This document shows, piece by piece, positions 8,549 through 17,175 of a stretch of 64,000 nt of DNA (within the stretch, counting starts at the first letter, position 1; each line of letters opens with the position of its first letter). A program made the position numbers and the translations under genes. The notes beneath the pieces were generated by a model that was given only the letters and a program-made list of their open reading frames with translations, was not told the DNA's origin and made no database searches. The stretch comes from Polymorphobacter multimanifer (GTDB lineage: Bacteria; Pseudomonadota; Alphaproteobacteria; Sphingomonadales; Sphingomonadaceae), in contig NZ_JACIIV010000007.1 of NCBI RefSeq assembly GCF_014205635.1, forward strand, positions 58,955-122,954, in the 5' to 3' direction.

Positions 8549-9145
8549 ATGTATCACCCCGATATCCTTTCGCCCCCCGAACATGCGCCCGATTTCCTCA
8601 CCCCGCCGGAAGGCTGCCCGGCACTGGTGCTCAATGCCGATTTCACCCCGCTCTCCTATTATCCGCTGTCGCTCTGGCCATGGCAGACCGCGATCAAGGC
8701 GGCGTTTCTCGAGCGCGTCGATATCGTTGCCGAATATGATCGCGTCATCCGCTCCCCCAGCTTCGAGATGCGGCTGCCCTCGGTCATAGCACTCCGCCAA
8801 TATGTGCGCCCTGCCAGCCACCCGGCGTTCACGCGGTTCAACCTGTTCCTGCGGGACAAGTTCGCCTGCCAATATTGCGGTGCGCACAATGATCTCACCT
8901 TCGATCATGTGGTGCCGCGCGCCTATGGCGGCCGCACCACCTGGGCGAATGTGACAACCGCCTGCGCACCGTGCAACCTCAAGAAAGGTGGTCGCACCCC
9001 CGCCGAGGCGCATATGCATATCCGCTCGCGCCCGCACCAGCCGACCACCCACCAGCTTCAGGAGCATGGCCGCGCCTTCCCGCCCCACCATCTCCACGAA
9101 ACCTGGCGGGACTATCTCTACTGGGACACCGAGCTGCTCGCCTGA
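8549..9145 (+). CDS. HNH endonuclease family protein
   Basis: A protein of about 198 residues with a C-terminal HNH nuclease domain. The two zinc-binding CxxC pairs are visible as FACQYCGAH and ACAPCNLKK, with the catalytic-type histidine in LTFDHVVPRAYGG between them. The N-terminal half (ALVLNADFTPLSYYPLSLWPW) is the conserved leader of a housekeeping bacterial HNH family that is chromosomal and not obviously a homing or restriction enzyme. An ATG 18 bp upstream (8531) is an alternative start; GGGAGA before 8549 supports the shorter form. Its 3' end overlaps the convergent siroheme-synthase-like gene by 28 bp. The biological role is unknown. Confidence 0.87.
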   Translation: MYHPDILSPPEHAPDFLTPPEGCPALVLNADFTPLSYYPLSLWPWQTAIKAAFLERVDIVAEYDRVIRSPSFEMRLPSVIALRQYVRPASHPAFTRFNLFLRDKFACQYCGAHNDLTFDHVVPRAYGGRTTWANVTTACAPCNLKKGGRTPAEAHMHIRSRPHQPTTHQLQEHGRAFPPHHLHETWRDYLYWDTELLA

Positions 9146-9906
9146 GGCCGGAGCACGACGGTCAGCCCTTCAGGCAACTTATCGGGCAGCACTTCCAGCC
9201 GAACGGCATCGCGCCGCGCCCGGTCGGTCACCGCCGCTGGAACGCCAGGCAGCACCAGCAGCGCATCGCAGCGACCGAGTGCGGCCAGCGCATTGAGGCT
9301 GAGCTCGCCGGGATCGTCGCTGGACACCATGATCTCGCGCAGTTCGGTCACCGCCGCAGAGCTGCCGGCAATCGCCGCTGCCACTGCAGCCTCGGGCGCC
9401 GCCAGCGGCCGCAACGGATCGAGCGCCCCGCCCTCGGCCAGCGACCGCTCCCACAGCCGCCGCCGGTCGGAAATAGCCGGATGGGCCGCACTCGCAGCCC
9501 TTCGCGCCCCCCCGATGGCCCGTGCAAGCCCCCCGAGCGATGCCGGCAACAACCCCTCGAGCCTCCCCCGCAACGCCCGCGCCAAACTCGCGGAAGCCCC
9601 CCCGGTCGAGATCGAAACCACCACCGGTGAGCGGTCGATGATCGCCCCCATCAGAAAATCGCTCATCGCCGGCCGGTCGACGACATTCACCAGCAACCCC
9701 CGCGCCCGCAGCCGCGCCGCCGCCGCCGCCGCTTCGACCTCGTCATCGAGTGCCACATAGGCAAGCACCGCATCCCCGGCACTTTCATCGCACCCGACAC
9801 CACCGGCCGCCTCGACAAGCCGCAGTTTCGCCGCCGCCGCCTCGCCGTCGCCGACCATGATGACCTTGCGGCCGGCAAGCGGCACGAAGAGGGGAAGCAC
9901 ATCCAT
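9118..9906 (-). CDS. Siroheme synthase-like protein (CysG N-terminal domain) with degenerate C-terminal tail
   Basis: Resembles precorrin-2 dehydrogenase/sirohydrochlorin ferrochelatase, the NAD-dependent enzyme that oxidises precorrin-2 and inserts iron for siroheme. The NAD loop is VGDGEAAAAK (residues 16-26) and the active region contains NVVDRPAMSDFLMGAIIDRS followed by STGGASASLARALR, the counterpart of the CysG SSGG loop. After about residue 190 the sequence (DPGELSLNALAALGRCDALL...RRDAVRLEVLP) looks like a worn and truncated start of a uroporphyrinogen-III methyltransferase domain. It is 17 bp behind the oxidoreductase of the PKS operon in the same direction. No sulfite or nitrite reductase gene is nearby. 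Confidence 0.8.
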   Translation of the reverse strand: MDVLPLFVPLAGRKVIMVGDGEAAAAKLRLVEAAGGVGCDESAGDAVLAYVALDDEVEAAAAAARLRARGLLVNVVDRPAMSDFLMGAIIDRSPVVVSISTGGASASLARALRGRLEGLLPASLGGLARAIGGARRAASAAHPAISDRRRLWERSLAEGGALDPLRPLAAPEAAVAAAIAGSSAAVTELREIMVSSDDPGELSLNALAALGRCDALLVLPGVPAAVTDRARRDAVRLEVLPDKLPEGLTVVLRPQASSSVSQ

Positions 9907-9923
9907 GGCGTCGCTCTGCCGTT

Positions 9924-11012
9924 TCAGCCTGCCACCGGCAAGGGTGCGGGCGCCACAACCCGCGTCCAGCGCGCCAGCAGCGCCATGGCCGCCGGCACCG
10001 CCCCCAACCCGGCGAGCAGCGCAAAGCGCCCGGCGGGGTGCATGGCAAAACGCTGCAACCGCGTCGCCAGCCGCACCTGCCGCGCCGTATCGCGCCGCAA
10101 CTGCGCCTGGAATTGCGCAGCATTCGCCCCCGCCGCCACCATCGATCCCGCAAGGGCGCCGCCGTGCAGCGCCATCGCCATGCCATCACCGCAAAAACTG
10201 GGGATCACCGCCGCCTGGTCGCCGAGCCGCCACAGATCGTCGCCCGCATCCGGGCGCGCGAGAAAGCCGTAAGGCACGCCGGAAATCGTCAGCGGCTTCG
10301 CCAGCAACGCCTCCGCCTCGGCGAGCCGCGCCAGCCCCGGCTCGGCGAGCAGTGCGGCAAACAGCCCCTGCCAGCCACCGCCCTCTGCCTGCAAGCGCCC
10401 CGCCTCGACCAGCAGGCACAAATTCACCCGCCCACCCTCGACCGGCTGCAACCCTGCATAACCCCCCTCGAACAGCGTCACCTCCACCGCACTGCCGATC
10501 CGCGCCGCAATAGCCGGGGCCCGGAAAAACATCTTGAAGCCGATCAGCCCGGAAATCGTGCCGGCAGTGTCGCGTTTCATGCCCCGCATCTCATGCTTGC
10601 CGGTCGCCAGCAGCAGCGACCCACCAAGCTCGCCATCGCTCGTCACCGCCCGGCCATCCGCCAGATGCCGCACGGTCACTCCACGCCGCACATCCGCGCC
10701 CTGCCCCTCGGCATGTTCCAGAAGTGCCGCATCGAGCACCCGCCGGCTGATGCCGGTCGCCACGAACGGCAGCCGCACATCGACCGTCCGCTGCCCCGAA
10801 TGCAGCCGCATCCGGTCGATCGGCGCCCCGCCAAGCCGCGCCAGATCGAACCCCAGCCCCGCCAGCATCGCCCCCGCCTCGCCGGACAGAAACTCGCCGC
10901 AGATCTTGTCATGCGCACCGGCCTCGCGTTCGAGCAGCAAAGCCCCCGAACCCAGCCGCGCCGCCGCCGCCGCACCCGCCAACCCGCCGCCGATGATGAC
11001 AGCGCGATTCAT
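9924..11012 (-). CDS. FAD-dependent oxidoreductase of type III PKS operon
   Basis: A 362-residue flavoprotein of the geranylgeranyl-reductase/UbiH-like group. The FAD-binding Rossmann motif is at the very start (AVIIGGGLAGAAAAARL), followed by HDKICGEFLSGEA, a segment typical of this family, and a C-terminal WRLGDQAAVIPSFCGDGMAMA that matches the second FAD-binding GD motif. It would reduce or hydroxylate the product of the neighbouring polyketide synthase, as SrsC-type enzymes do in phenolic-lipid pathways; this is inference from context. The start at 11012 overlaps the upstream methyltransferase stop by 4 bp (ATGA), so the two are translationally coupled. Longer in-frame extensions lie inside the methyltransferase gene and were rejected. 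Confidence 0.88.
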   Translation of the reverse strand: MNRAVIIGGGLAGAAAAARLGSGALLLEREAGAHDKICGEFLSGEAGAMLAGLGFDLARLGGAPIDRMRLHSGQRTVDVRLPFVATGISRRVLDAALLEHAEGQGADVRRGVTVRHLADGRAVTSDGELGGSLLLATGKHEMRGMKRDTAGTISGLIGFKMFFRAPAIAARIGSAVEVTLFEGGYAGLQPVEGGRVNLCLLVEAGRLQAEGGGWQGLFAALLAEPGLARLAEAEALLAKPLTISGVPYGFLARPDAGDDLWRLGDQAAVIPSFCGDGMAMALHGGALAGSMVAAGANAAQFQAQLRRDTARQVRLATRLQRFAMHPAGRFALLAGLGAVPAAMALLARWTRVVAPAPLPVAG

Positions 11013-11683
11013 CGAACGCTTTCGACCCCCCAGCGGAACGGAAAATGCCAACTGACGCCCGCGCGCACCCCCGCGGCATCCAATAATCGCCCCCAATCGC
11101 CCCTGGAGAACCCCCGACGCACTGACAGGGCCCCGTCATGACGGACAATCGGATGCCATCCGGCCACCGTGCTCAGCAGTTGATACCCCCGATGCGCCAC
11201 CCAGTGCCGATGCAGATCGTTGATGAACCACCCGCGCCGCGCCGTGCCATCCATCCAGCGAATGAAGTCCACCAGCTCTTCATCCCCCATGTGATGCGCC
11301 ACCAGCGAGGAGATGATGAAGTCCGGTGCCGGCGCATGTCGCGCATCGCCGGTGACGAAGTCGATCCCCAACCCGGCAGACGCCGTTCGCGCCACCGCCG
11401 CACTGTTCGGGTTCAGGTCATAGCCCGTCAGCGCCACCACCTTGCCGGCCCCAGCCGCCCAGCGCGCAATTGCCCGCAGCATGTCCCCATGCCCGAAGCC
11501 GATGTCGATCAAACTGAACGAATCCAGCCCCTTGGTCGCCCGCACCAGCCAGTGCAATGTCATCGGCCGTGCCATCGTCACGGTGTTCACCCGCGCCAGA
11601 TCGCCCAGCACCTGCGCATAAGTCGCCGGCGGCAGGTCCGCCGCATCCATCAGCTCTGGATCATGGGCGCGCGCCGTCAGCAT
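11009..11683 (-). CDS. SAM-dependent methyltransferase of type III PKS operon
   Basis: A 224-residue class I methyltransferase. The SAM-binding motif I is LIDIGFGHGDMLRAIARWA, and motif II/III follows as VALTGYDLNPNS and DFVTGDARH. The segment SSLVAHHMGDEELVDFIRWM is characteristic of the methyltransferases found beside bacterial type III PKS genes. It lies 13 bp after the PKS and overlaps the oxidoreductase by 4 bp, so it is placed to O- or C-methylate an aromatic polyketide or quinone. The methylation site cannot be predicted. An internal ATG at 11650 is an alternative start, because no clear ribosome-binding site precedes 11683. Confidence 0.85.
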   Translation of the reverse strand: MLTARAHDPELMDAADLPPATYAQVLGDLARVNTVTMARPMTLHWLVRATKGLDSFSLIDIGFGHGDMLRAIARWAAGAGKVVALTGYDLNPNSAAVARTASAGLGIDFVTGDARHAPAPDFIISSLVAHHMGDEELVDFIRWMDGTARRGWFINDLHRHWVAHRGYQLLSTVAGWHPIVRHDGALSVRRGFSRGDWGRLLDAAGVRAGVSWHFPFRWGVESVR

Positions 11684-11696
11684 TACACAGTCAGCA

Positions 11697-12803
11697 TCAC
11701 ACCGTGGTGAAGCGGAAGCTCTCCGCCGCCAGCCCCGGCCCGAACGCCATCGCCATGCCGGGAGCAGCCCGCGGCGTCTCCCCCGCCTCCACGCCCGCCA
11801 TCAACCGCTGCAGCACGAACATCAGCGTCGCCGAGCTCATGTTGCCGCAATCATGCAAGACATCGCGCGACCCTTGCAGGGCATTCCCCTGCAATTCGAA
11901 CCCCTTGTCCACCGCATCGAGGATCGTCCGCCCCCCGGCATGCACCGCCCAAAGCGCAAAATCCTCCGGCCGCTGCCCGCGCAGCAGCCCCTGCCCGTCG
12001 TTCCGCCCTGCCTCGGTGGCGAGTGCGCGCTGGATACGCCCCGGCACTTCGCCCGAAAGATGCATGTCGAACCCCTGGTCGCCGATCCGCCAGGTGATTG
12101 CGTCCGCCGAATCCGCGATGGTGGCAGCGCGGAAATCCTCGAGCGCCAACCCCTCCGGCTCGGCCGTCACCAGTGCTGCCGCACAGCCATCACCGAACAA
12201 CAGCATCGACAGGATGCGCTCGAGCTCGGTCGTCTCCTGGAAGTGCAGCGTGCACAGCTCGAGATTGACCACCAGCACCCGCGCTTCCGGCTCCGAGCGC
12301 ACAAAATGGTGCGCCAGCCGCAACGCGTTGACCGCGGCATAGCACCCCATGAACCCCACCAGCGTCCGCTCGACGGATGGGTCGAGCCCGGCAGCGCGCA
12401 CGATCATCTGGTCGAGCCCCGGCGCGACAAAGCCGGTGCAGCTCGCCACCACCAGATGGGTGATCCGCCCGCGCTCATCGGCATCGAGCCCCAGTTCGTC
12501 GATCGCCTGCGCAGCAAAACCCGGCGCAAGTGCCTCATAACGCTGCATCCGGGTCGCAGTGCTGGGGAAGGCGCCAGGGGTGTAGAAACCCTGCTTGTCG
12601 GCCAGAAAACGGTTGGGATTCTCCACCGGCTCAACATAGCTCCAGCGGTGCGCAATGCCCGCGCGGCCGACCATGCGGCGGAACAGCAGCGCATCACGCC
12701 GCTCCTCGATCAGATCACCCACGAAGCGCATGAAGGCATCGTGCACATCATGCGGCGGAAGTGCTGTGCCGATCCGGTTGATATGCGCCTTGGCCATCGT
12801 CAT
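11697..12803 (-). CDS. Type III polyketide synthase
   Basis: Chalcone-synthase-superfamily enzyme that condenses malonyl-CoA units onto an acyl-CoA starter. The Cys-His-Asn catalytic triad is intact: C154 in VGFMGCYAAV, H288 in WAVHAGG and N321 in DCGNMSS. The length of 368 residues and the C-terminal GFGPG-like loop (MAFGPGLAAE) are normal. The ATG at 12803 was chosen because AGGAG lies 6 nt upstream; a longer frame to 12857 has no ribosome-binding site. It is the first gene of an operon with a methyltransferase and FAD enzyme. Products of similar trios include alkylresorcinols, alkylpyrones and methylated quinones; which one is made here is unknown. Confidence 0.93.
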   Translation of the reverse strand: MTMAKAHINRIGTALPPHDVHDAFMRFVGDLIEERRDALLFRRMVGRAGIAHRWSYVEPVENPNRFLADKQGFYTPGAFPSTATRMQRYEALAPGFAAQAIDELGLDADERGRITHLVVASCTGFVAPGLDQMIVRAAGLDPSVERTLVGFMGCYAAVNALRLAHHFVRSEPEARVLVVNLELCTLHFQETTELERILSMLLFGDGCAAALVTAEPEGLALEDFRAATIADSADAITWRIGDQGFDMHLSGEVPGRIQRALATEAGRNDGQGLLRGQRPEDFALWAVHAGGRTILDAVDKGFELQGNALQGSRDVLHDCGNMSSATLMFVLQRLMAGVEAGETPRAAPGMAMAFGPGLAAESFRFTTV

Positions 12804-12996
12804 GCATGTCTCCTGACCCCCGTTCGTACAGGTGCCTGTCATTGATACGGCTGGCAAGGCGGCGTGGGCGCACGGGGCGTCCCGGCAACGACACCATCCA
12901 AAGCCCCGGTGACGGGCATTGAGGAACCGCCACTGGCCTGCTAGCTGCTATGCATGAACCTGCTGCACCGCACCCCGTTCCCCCGGAGCTTCCCTG
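12804..12996. promoter_or_regulatory. Divergent promoter region between PKS operon and gatCAB
   Basis: This 193-bp gap separates two divergent operons and must hold both promoters. TTGAGG near 12931 with TAGCTG 17 bp downstream is a possible but weak sigma-70-like pair reading towards gatC. No operator repeat was recognised. gatC has CGGAG about 8 nt before its ATG, and the PKS gene has AGGAG. Confidence 0.35.
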
Positions 12997-13284
12997 ATGT
13001 CGGTTGACGACACCACCGTGCGCCGCATCGCCCGCCTCGCCCGCATCGGCATTACCGACGCCGAGGTGGCGCCTCTCGCCGCTGAACTCTCCGCAATTCT
13101 CGGCTGGGTAGAGCAACTTGCCGAAGTCGATACCAGGGGTGTACCGCCGATGGCCGCGGTGATGCCGAAGCGCCACGAATGGCGCGACGATGCCGTTACC
13201 GATGGCAATGTGCGCGAGGCCGTGCTCGCCAATGCCCCAGAAGCGCTTTCGGGTTTCTTCGCCGTGCCGAAAGTGATCGAATGA
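12997..13284 (+). CDS. gatC: Asp-tRNA(Asn)/Glu-tRNA(Gln) amidotransferase subunit C
   Basis: Small stabilising subunit of the GatCAB transamidation complex, which converts misacylated Asp-tRNA(Asn) and/or Glu-tRNA(Gln) to the correct amide form. The 95-residue length and the [16 protein letters not shown] start followed by [20 protein letters not shown] are diagnostic. It wraps around the GatA-GatB interface in the known complex. It is the first gene of a gatCAB operon. Its last codons lie inside a 14-bp tandem duplication that separates its stop from the gatA start. Confidence 0.96.
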   Translation: MSVDDTTVRRIARLARIGITDAEVAPLAAELSAILGWVEQLAEVDTRGVPPMAAVMPKRHEWRDDAVTDGNVREAVLANAPEALSGFFAVPKVIE

Positions 13285-13300
13285 GCGTGATCGAATGAGC
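13273..13300 (+). repeat. Perfect 14-bp tandem duplication at the gatC-gatA junction
   Basis: The 14-mer gtgatcgaatgagc occurs twice in direct succession (13273-13286 and 13287-13300). The first copy contains the gatC stop fused to an ATG (ATGA at 13281). The second contains the ATG used by gatA (13295). A ribosome starting at the first ATG would make a five-residue peptide and stop at 13298. The junction was probably a 4-bp overlap like the gatA-gatB one before duplication. Confidence 0.95.
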
Positions 13301-14767
13301 CTGACCGATCTCACCCTCTCCGCCATGCGTACCGGTCTCGCCGCGCGCGAATTCTCGGCATGCGAGCTGACGCAAGCGCATCTGGACGCGATGGCCGCCA
13401 ACCGCCACCTCAACGCCTTCACCGTGGAAACGCCCGAGCTGGCGTTGGCACAGGCCGGTGCCGCCGATGTCGCACTCGCTTCCGGCAGCGCAGGATCGCT
13501 TGCCGGCATCCCGCTCGGCATCAAGGACCTTTTCTGCACCAAGGGCGTCGAGACCACTGCCGCCAGCCGCATCCTCGAGGGATTCGTGCCGCAGTATGAA
13601 TCGACCGTCTCGGGCAAGCTGCTGGCTGCCGGCGCGGTGATGCTCGGCAAGCTCAACCTCGACGAGTTCGCGATGGGCTCCTCGAACGAGACGAGTGCCG
13701 CCGGCCGCGTCATCTCGCCGTGGAAGGCCATCGGCTCGGATGCCGAGCTCGTCCCCGGCGGCTCCTCGGGCGGCTCGGCATCGGCAGTGTCCGCCCGGCT
13801 CGCCGCGGGCGCCACGGGCACCGACACCGGTGGCTCGATCCGCCAGCCCGCCGCTTTCGTCGGCATCACCGGCATCAAGCCCACCTATGGCCGCTGCTCG
13901 CGCTGGGGCGTGGTCGCCTTCGCCTCCTCGCTCGACCAGGCCGGGCCGATGGCGCGCACCGTCGAGGATTGCGCGCACATGCTCACCGCCATGTGCGGCC
14001 ATGACCCGAAGGACACGACCTCGCTCGACCTGCCGGTCCCCGATTTTGCCGCTTTGCTGAACGCCGATCTGCGCGGCAAGAAGATCGGCATCCCGAAGGA
14101 ATATCGCCTCGACGGGCTCGACCCGACGATCGCGAAGCTCTGGGACGATGGCCTGGCGTGGTTGCGCGCTGCCGGTGCTGAGCCGGTCGAGGTATCGCTG
14201 CCGCACACCAAATACGCGCTGCCGGCCTATTACATCATCGCTCCCGCCGAAGCCTCGTCCAACCTGGCGCGCTACGATGGCGTGCGCTTCGGCCAGCGAG
14301 TGATGCCCGAGGGCGGCAGCCTTGCCGACATGTACGAAGCGACCCGCGCCGCCGGCTTCGGCAAGGAAGTGAAGCGCCGCATCATGATCGGCACCTATGT
14401 GCTGTCGGCGGGCTTCTACGACGCCTATTTCACACAGGCGCAGAAGGTCCGCACGCTCATCGCGCGCGATTTTGAAGCCGCGTTCGAAGTCTGCGACCTG
14501 CTGCTCACCCCCACCGCCCCCAGTGCCGCCTTCGCCTTTGGTGCCAAGGTCGATCCGCTCGACATGTATCTGAACGACGTCTTCACCGTGCCCTCCTCCC
14601 TGGCCGGCCTGCCTGCCATGTCAGTGCCGGTGGGGTTGAGCGCCGATGGCCTGCCGCTCGGGTTGCAGATCATCGGCCGCCCGCTCGATGAACAGGGCGT
14701 GCTGGGTGCCGGGCTGGCGCTGGAACGTGCCGCCGGGTTCACCGCCAAGCCGGAGAAGCGCGCATGA
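13295..14767 (+). CDS. gatA: Asp-tRNA(Asn)/Glu-tRNA(Gln) amidotransferase subunit A
   Basis: Glutaminase subunit of GatCAB and a member of the amidase-signature family. The Ser-cisSer-Lys triad is visible: the lysine in [10 protein letters not shown] and the serines in the glycine/serine-rich [13 protein letters not shown] and [12 protein letters not shown]. At 490 residues it is full length. It releases ammonia from glutamine and channels it to GatB. The start lies 10 bp after the gatC stop, in the second copy of a short tandem duplication, and no Shine-Dalgarno sequence is seen there, so initiation probably relies on coupling to gatC. The stop overlaps the gatB start by 4 bp. Confidence 0.97.
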   Translation: MSLTDLTLSAMRTGLAAREFSACELTQAHLDAMAANRHLNAFTVETPELALAQAGAADVALASGSAGSLAGIPLGIKDLFCTKGVETTAASRILEGFVPQYESTVSGKLLAAGAVMLGKLNLDEFAMGSSNETSAAGRVISPWKAIGSDAELVPGGSSGGSASAVSARLAAGATGTDTGGSIRQPAAFVGITGIKPTYGRCSRWGVVAFASSLDQAGPMARTVEDCAHMLTAMCGHDPKDTTSLDLPVPDFAALLNADLRGKKIGIPKEYRLDGLDPTIAKLWDDGLAWLRAAGAEPVEVSLPHTKYALPAYYIIAPAEASSNLARYDGVRFGQRVMPEGGSLADMYEATRAAGFGKEVKRRIMIGTYVLSAGFYDAYFTQAQKVRTLIARDFEAAFEVCDLLLTPTAPSAAFAFGAKVDPLDMYLNDVFTVPSSLAGLPAMSVPVGLSADGLPLGLQIIGRPLDEQGVLGAGLALERAAGFTAKPEKRA

Positions 14768-16248
14768 GCTGGATCGTCAAGGGCGAGACCGGCGATTGGG
14801 AAATCGTCGTCGGCCTCGAAGTGCATGCGCAGGTGACCGCGGAATCGAAGCTGTTCTCGGGTGCCGCCACCGGCTTCGGCGCGGAGCCGAACACCCAGGT
14901 GAGCCTCGTCGATGCCGCCATGCCCGGCATGCTCCCCGTGCTAAACGCCGAGTGCGTGCGCCAGGCCGTCCGCACCGGGCTGGCGCTGGGCGCCGAGATC
15001 AACCGCGTCTCGGTGTTCGACCGCAAGAATTACTTCTACGCCGATCTGCCGCAGGGTTACCAGATCAGCCAGCTCTACCACCCGATCGTCGGCGAAGGCG
15101 CGCTCGACATCACCCTGTCGGACGGCACCACGAAGTCGATCGGCATCGAGCGCATCCATCTCGAACAGGATGCCGGCAAGTCGGTCCACGATCTCCATCC
15201 GGCGCGCTCGTTCGTAGACCTCAACCGCTCGGGCTGCGCGCTGATGGAAATCGTCTCGCGCCCCGATATCCGTTCGCCCGAAGAAGCCGGCGCCTATGTC
15301 GCGGCGCTGCGCCAGCTGCTCCGCTACGTCGGCAGCTGCGACGGCAACATGGACGAAGGCTCGATGCGCGCCGACGTCAACGTCAGCGTCCGCCGCGCTG
15401 GTGCCCCGTTCGGCACGCGCACCGAGACGAAGAACGTCAACTCGGTGCGCTTCATCATGGCCGCGGTCGAGGTCGAGGCCAAGCGCCAGGTGGCGCTCAT
15501 CGAGGGCGGCGGCACCGTTGTGCAGGAAACGCGGCTGTTCGACCCCGGCACCGGCACCACCCGCTCGATGCGCAGCAAGGAAGACGCCCACGACTATCGC
15601 TATTTCCCCGATCCCGACCTGCTCCCGGTCGAGCTGACCGAGGATTATATCGACGCCTGCCGCGCGACCCTGCCCGAACTGCCGGTCGCCAAGCGCCGCC
15701 GCTATGTGGAGGCGCTCGGGCTTACCGATTATCTCGCCGATGTGCTCACCGCCGAAAAGGCCAATGCCGCCTGGTTCGAGGCGCTGAGCGCCAGCCTCGC
15801 CACCCGCAGCGGCAAGCCGGAAGCCGATATGGCGAAGACCGCGGCCAACTGGATTGCGTCCGAACTGTTCGGCGCCCTGAAGCGGCTGGGCAAGGACATC
15901 GACACAGCCCCGGTGACCCCCGACGCCGCCGCCGAGCTGCTGGCGCTGGTGGCCGATGGCACCATCTCGAACACCGTTGCCAAGACGGTTTTCGAAGCGA
16001 TGCTCGAAACCGGGGAAGGTGCCGCGGCGATCGTCGATGCCAAGGGCCTCCGCCAGGTGTCGGACACCGGCGCCATCGATGATGCCATCGCCGGCGTCCT
16101 CGATGCCAATGCGGACAAGGTCGCGCAGTATCGCGGCGGCAAGGAAGCGCTGTTCGGCTTCTTCGTCGGCCAGACGATGAAGGCGATGGGCGGCAAGGCC
16201 AATCCGGCGCTGATCAACGAGCGATTGAAGGCGCTGCTCGCGGGCTAG
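14764..16248 (+). CDS. gatB: Asp-tRNA(Asn)/Glu-tRNA(Gln) amidotransferase subunit B
   Basis: Kinase/transamidase subunit that binds the misacylated tRNA, activates the side chain with ATP and adds ammonia. Signatures are [13 protein letters not shown] near the start, [19 protein letters not shown], and the LEQDAGKS and [14 protein letters not shown] segments. The tRNA-binding YqeY-like tail occupies the last ~130 residues ([15 protein letters not shown] and following). At 494 residues it is complete. It is coupled to gatA by an ATGA overlap. Presence of the complex implies that Asn-tRNA or Gln-tRNA is formed indirectly in this organism. Confidence 0.97.
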   Translation: MSWIVKGETGDWEIVVGLEVHAQVTAESKLFSGAATGFGAEPNTQVSLVDAAMPGMLPVLNAECVRQAVRTGLALGAEINRVSVFDRKNYFYADLPQGYQISQLYHPIVGEGALDITLSDGTTKSIGIERIHLEQDAGKSVHDLHPARSFVDLNRSGCALMEIVSRPDIRSPEEAGAYVAALRQLLRYVGSCDGNMDEGSMRADVNVSVRRAGAPFGTRTETKNVNSVRFIMAAVEVEAKRQVALIEGGGTVVQETRLFDPGTGTTRSMRSKEDAHDYRYFPDPDLLPVELTEDYIDACRATLPELPVAKRRRYVEALGLTDYLADVLTAEKANAAWFEALSASLATRSGKPEADMAKTAANWIASELFGALKRLGKDIDTAPVTPDAAAELLALVADGTISNTVAKTVFEAMLETGEGAAAIVDAKGLRQVSDTGAIDDAIAGVLDANADKVAQYRGGKEALFGFFVGQTMKAMGGKANPALINERLKALLAG

Positions 16249-16327
16249 GCTTCACACAGCCCCAGAAAATCTATGTCGCGTCAGCCGTGAGGCTTTGCGA
16301 AGCTCTGCCCCCGAACAGGAGCCTCGC

Positions 16328-16885
16328 ATGTCCACGCCGATCCGTGATGAAGTCAACGCCGCCAACACTGCCTATGCCGCCGATTTCGGGGACAAGGGCC
16401 GTCTCGCGCTGCCGCCGGTACGGGGGTTTGCCATCCTCACCTGCATGGATGCGCGGCTTGATCCGGCCAGATATGCCGGGCTGGCTGAAGGCGATGCGCA
16501 TGTGATCCGCAACGCCGGCGGCCGCGCCAGCGACGATGCCATCCGCTCGCTCGTCATCTCGCACAAGCTGCTCGGCACCCGCGAATGGTTCGTGATCCAT
16601 CACACCGATTGCGGGATGGAGCTTTTCGATGGCCCCACCATCAGCACCCTGCTCGAAACCAGCCGCGCCACAGCCAGTTTCGATGGGAAGGTCTGGACCA
16701 ACACGCAAGACGAAGGCGGCTCGAAGGAAGGCTGGCATACCGCCTGGCTCACCTTCACCGATCTGGCGCAGAGCGTGCGCGACGATGTGCAACGCATCCG
16801 CAGCCATCCGCTCACTCCCGATGCCATTCCAGTGCACGGCTTCATCTATGATGTGAAGACCGGGCGGCTCATTCCGGTGGACTGA
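16328..16885 (+). CDS. Beta-class carbonic anhydrase (short form)
   Basis: Zinc enzyme interconverting CO2 and bicarbonate. The zinc and catalytic-dyad residues are present: C39, D41 and R43 in LTCMDARLD, then H92 and C95 in HHTDC. The segment [17 protein letters not shown] is also typical. At 185 residues it belongs to the short, mycobacterial-type beta-CA group. The ATG at 16328 has AGGAG 6 nt upstream and was preferred to a longer frame from 16295. It follows gatB by 79 bp and may be a separate transcription unit. Its place in metabolism is probably pH and bicarbonate supply in the cytosol. Confidence 0.9.
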   Translation: MSTPIRDEVNAANTAYAADFGDKGRLALPPVRGFAILTCMDARLDPARYAGLAEGDAHVIRNAGGRASDDAIRSLVISHKLLGTREWFVIHHTDCGMELFDGPTISTLLETSRATASFDGKVWTNTQDEGGSKEGWHTAWLTFTDLAQSVRDDVQRIRSHPLTPDAIPVHGFIYDVKTGRLIPVD

Positions 16886-16964
16886 GGCGGACGCGGGAAC
16901 CAAATGCCGCAGGCCGTGTTTCTGCAGCACAGGCTCCAGCCACAACCCACCAAAGGAATTTCCC

Positions 16965-17138
16965 GTGCTTCGCGCCGCTGTCATCTTTGCAATCATCGCC
17001 CTTGTGCTCGGCGTATTGGGCTTCGGCGCGGTCGCAGGCTTTGCGTGGGAGCTGGCAAAACTGCTTTTCTGGTTTGCACTGATTATCGCCGTGGCTCTAT
17101 TCGTGCTCGGTATGACGATATACAAAAAGGTGAAGTAA
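16965..17138 (+). CDS. DUF1328/YtjA-type small membrane protein
   Basis: A 57-residue protein with a GTG start preceded by AAGGA 7 nt upstream. It starts MLRAAVIFAIIALVLGVLGF and continues with two hydrophobic helices separated by a short AGFAWELAK turn, then ends in a basic TIYKKVK tail. This is the layout of the DUF1328/YtjA family, small inner-membrane proteins of unknown role that are often stress- or stationary-phase-expressed. It is only 79 bp downstream of the carbonic anhydrase and 37 bp upstream of the permease gene. Confidence 0.8.
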   Translation: MLRAAVIFAIIALVLGVLGFGAVAGFAWELAKLLFWFALIIAVALFVLGMTIYKKVK

Positions 17139-17175
17139 CCCGCTTTTCCTGTCGTCCACTTGCCCATGGATTTGC

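Noticed and set aside
7295..8560. Possible cobalamin riboswitch near the adenosyltransferase
   Set aside because: The adenosyltransferase is preceded closely by coding sequence and no B12-box-like sequence was found.
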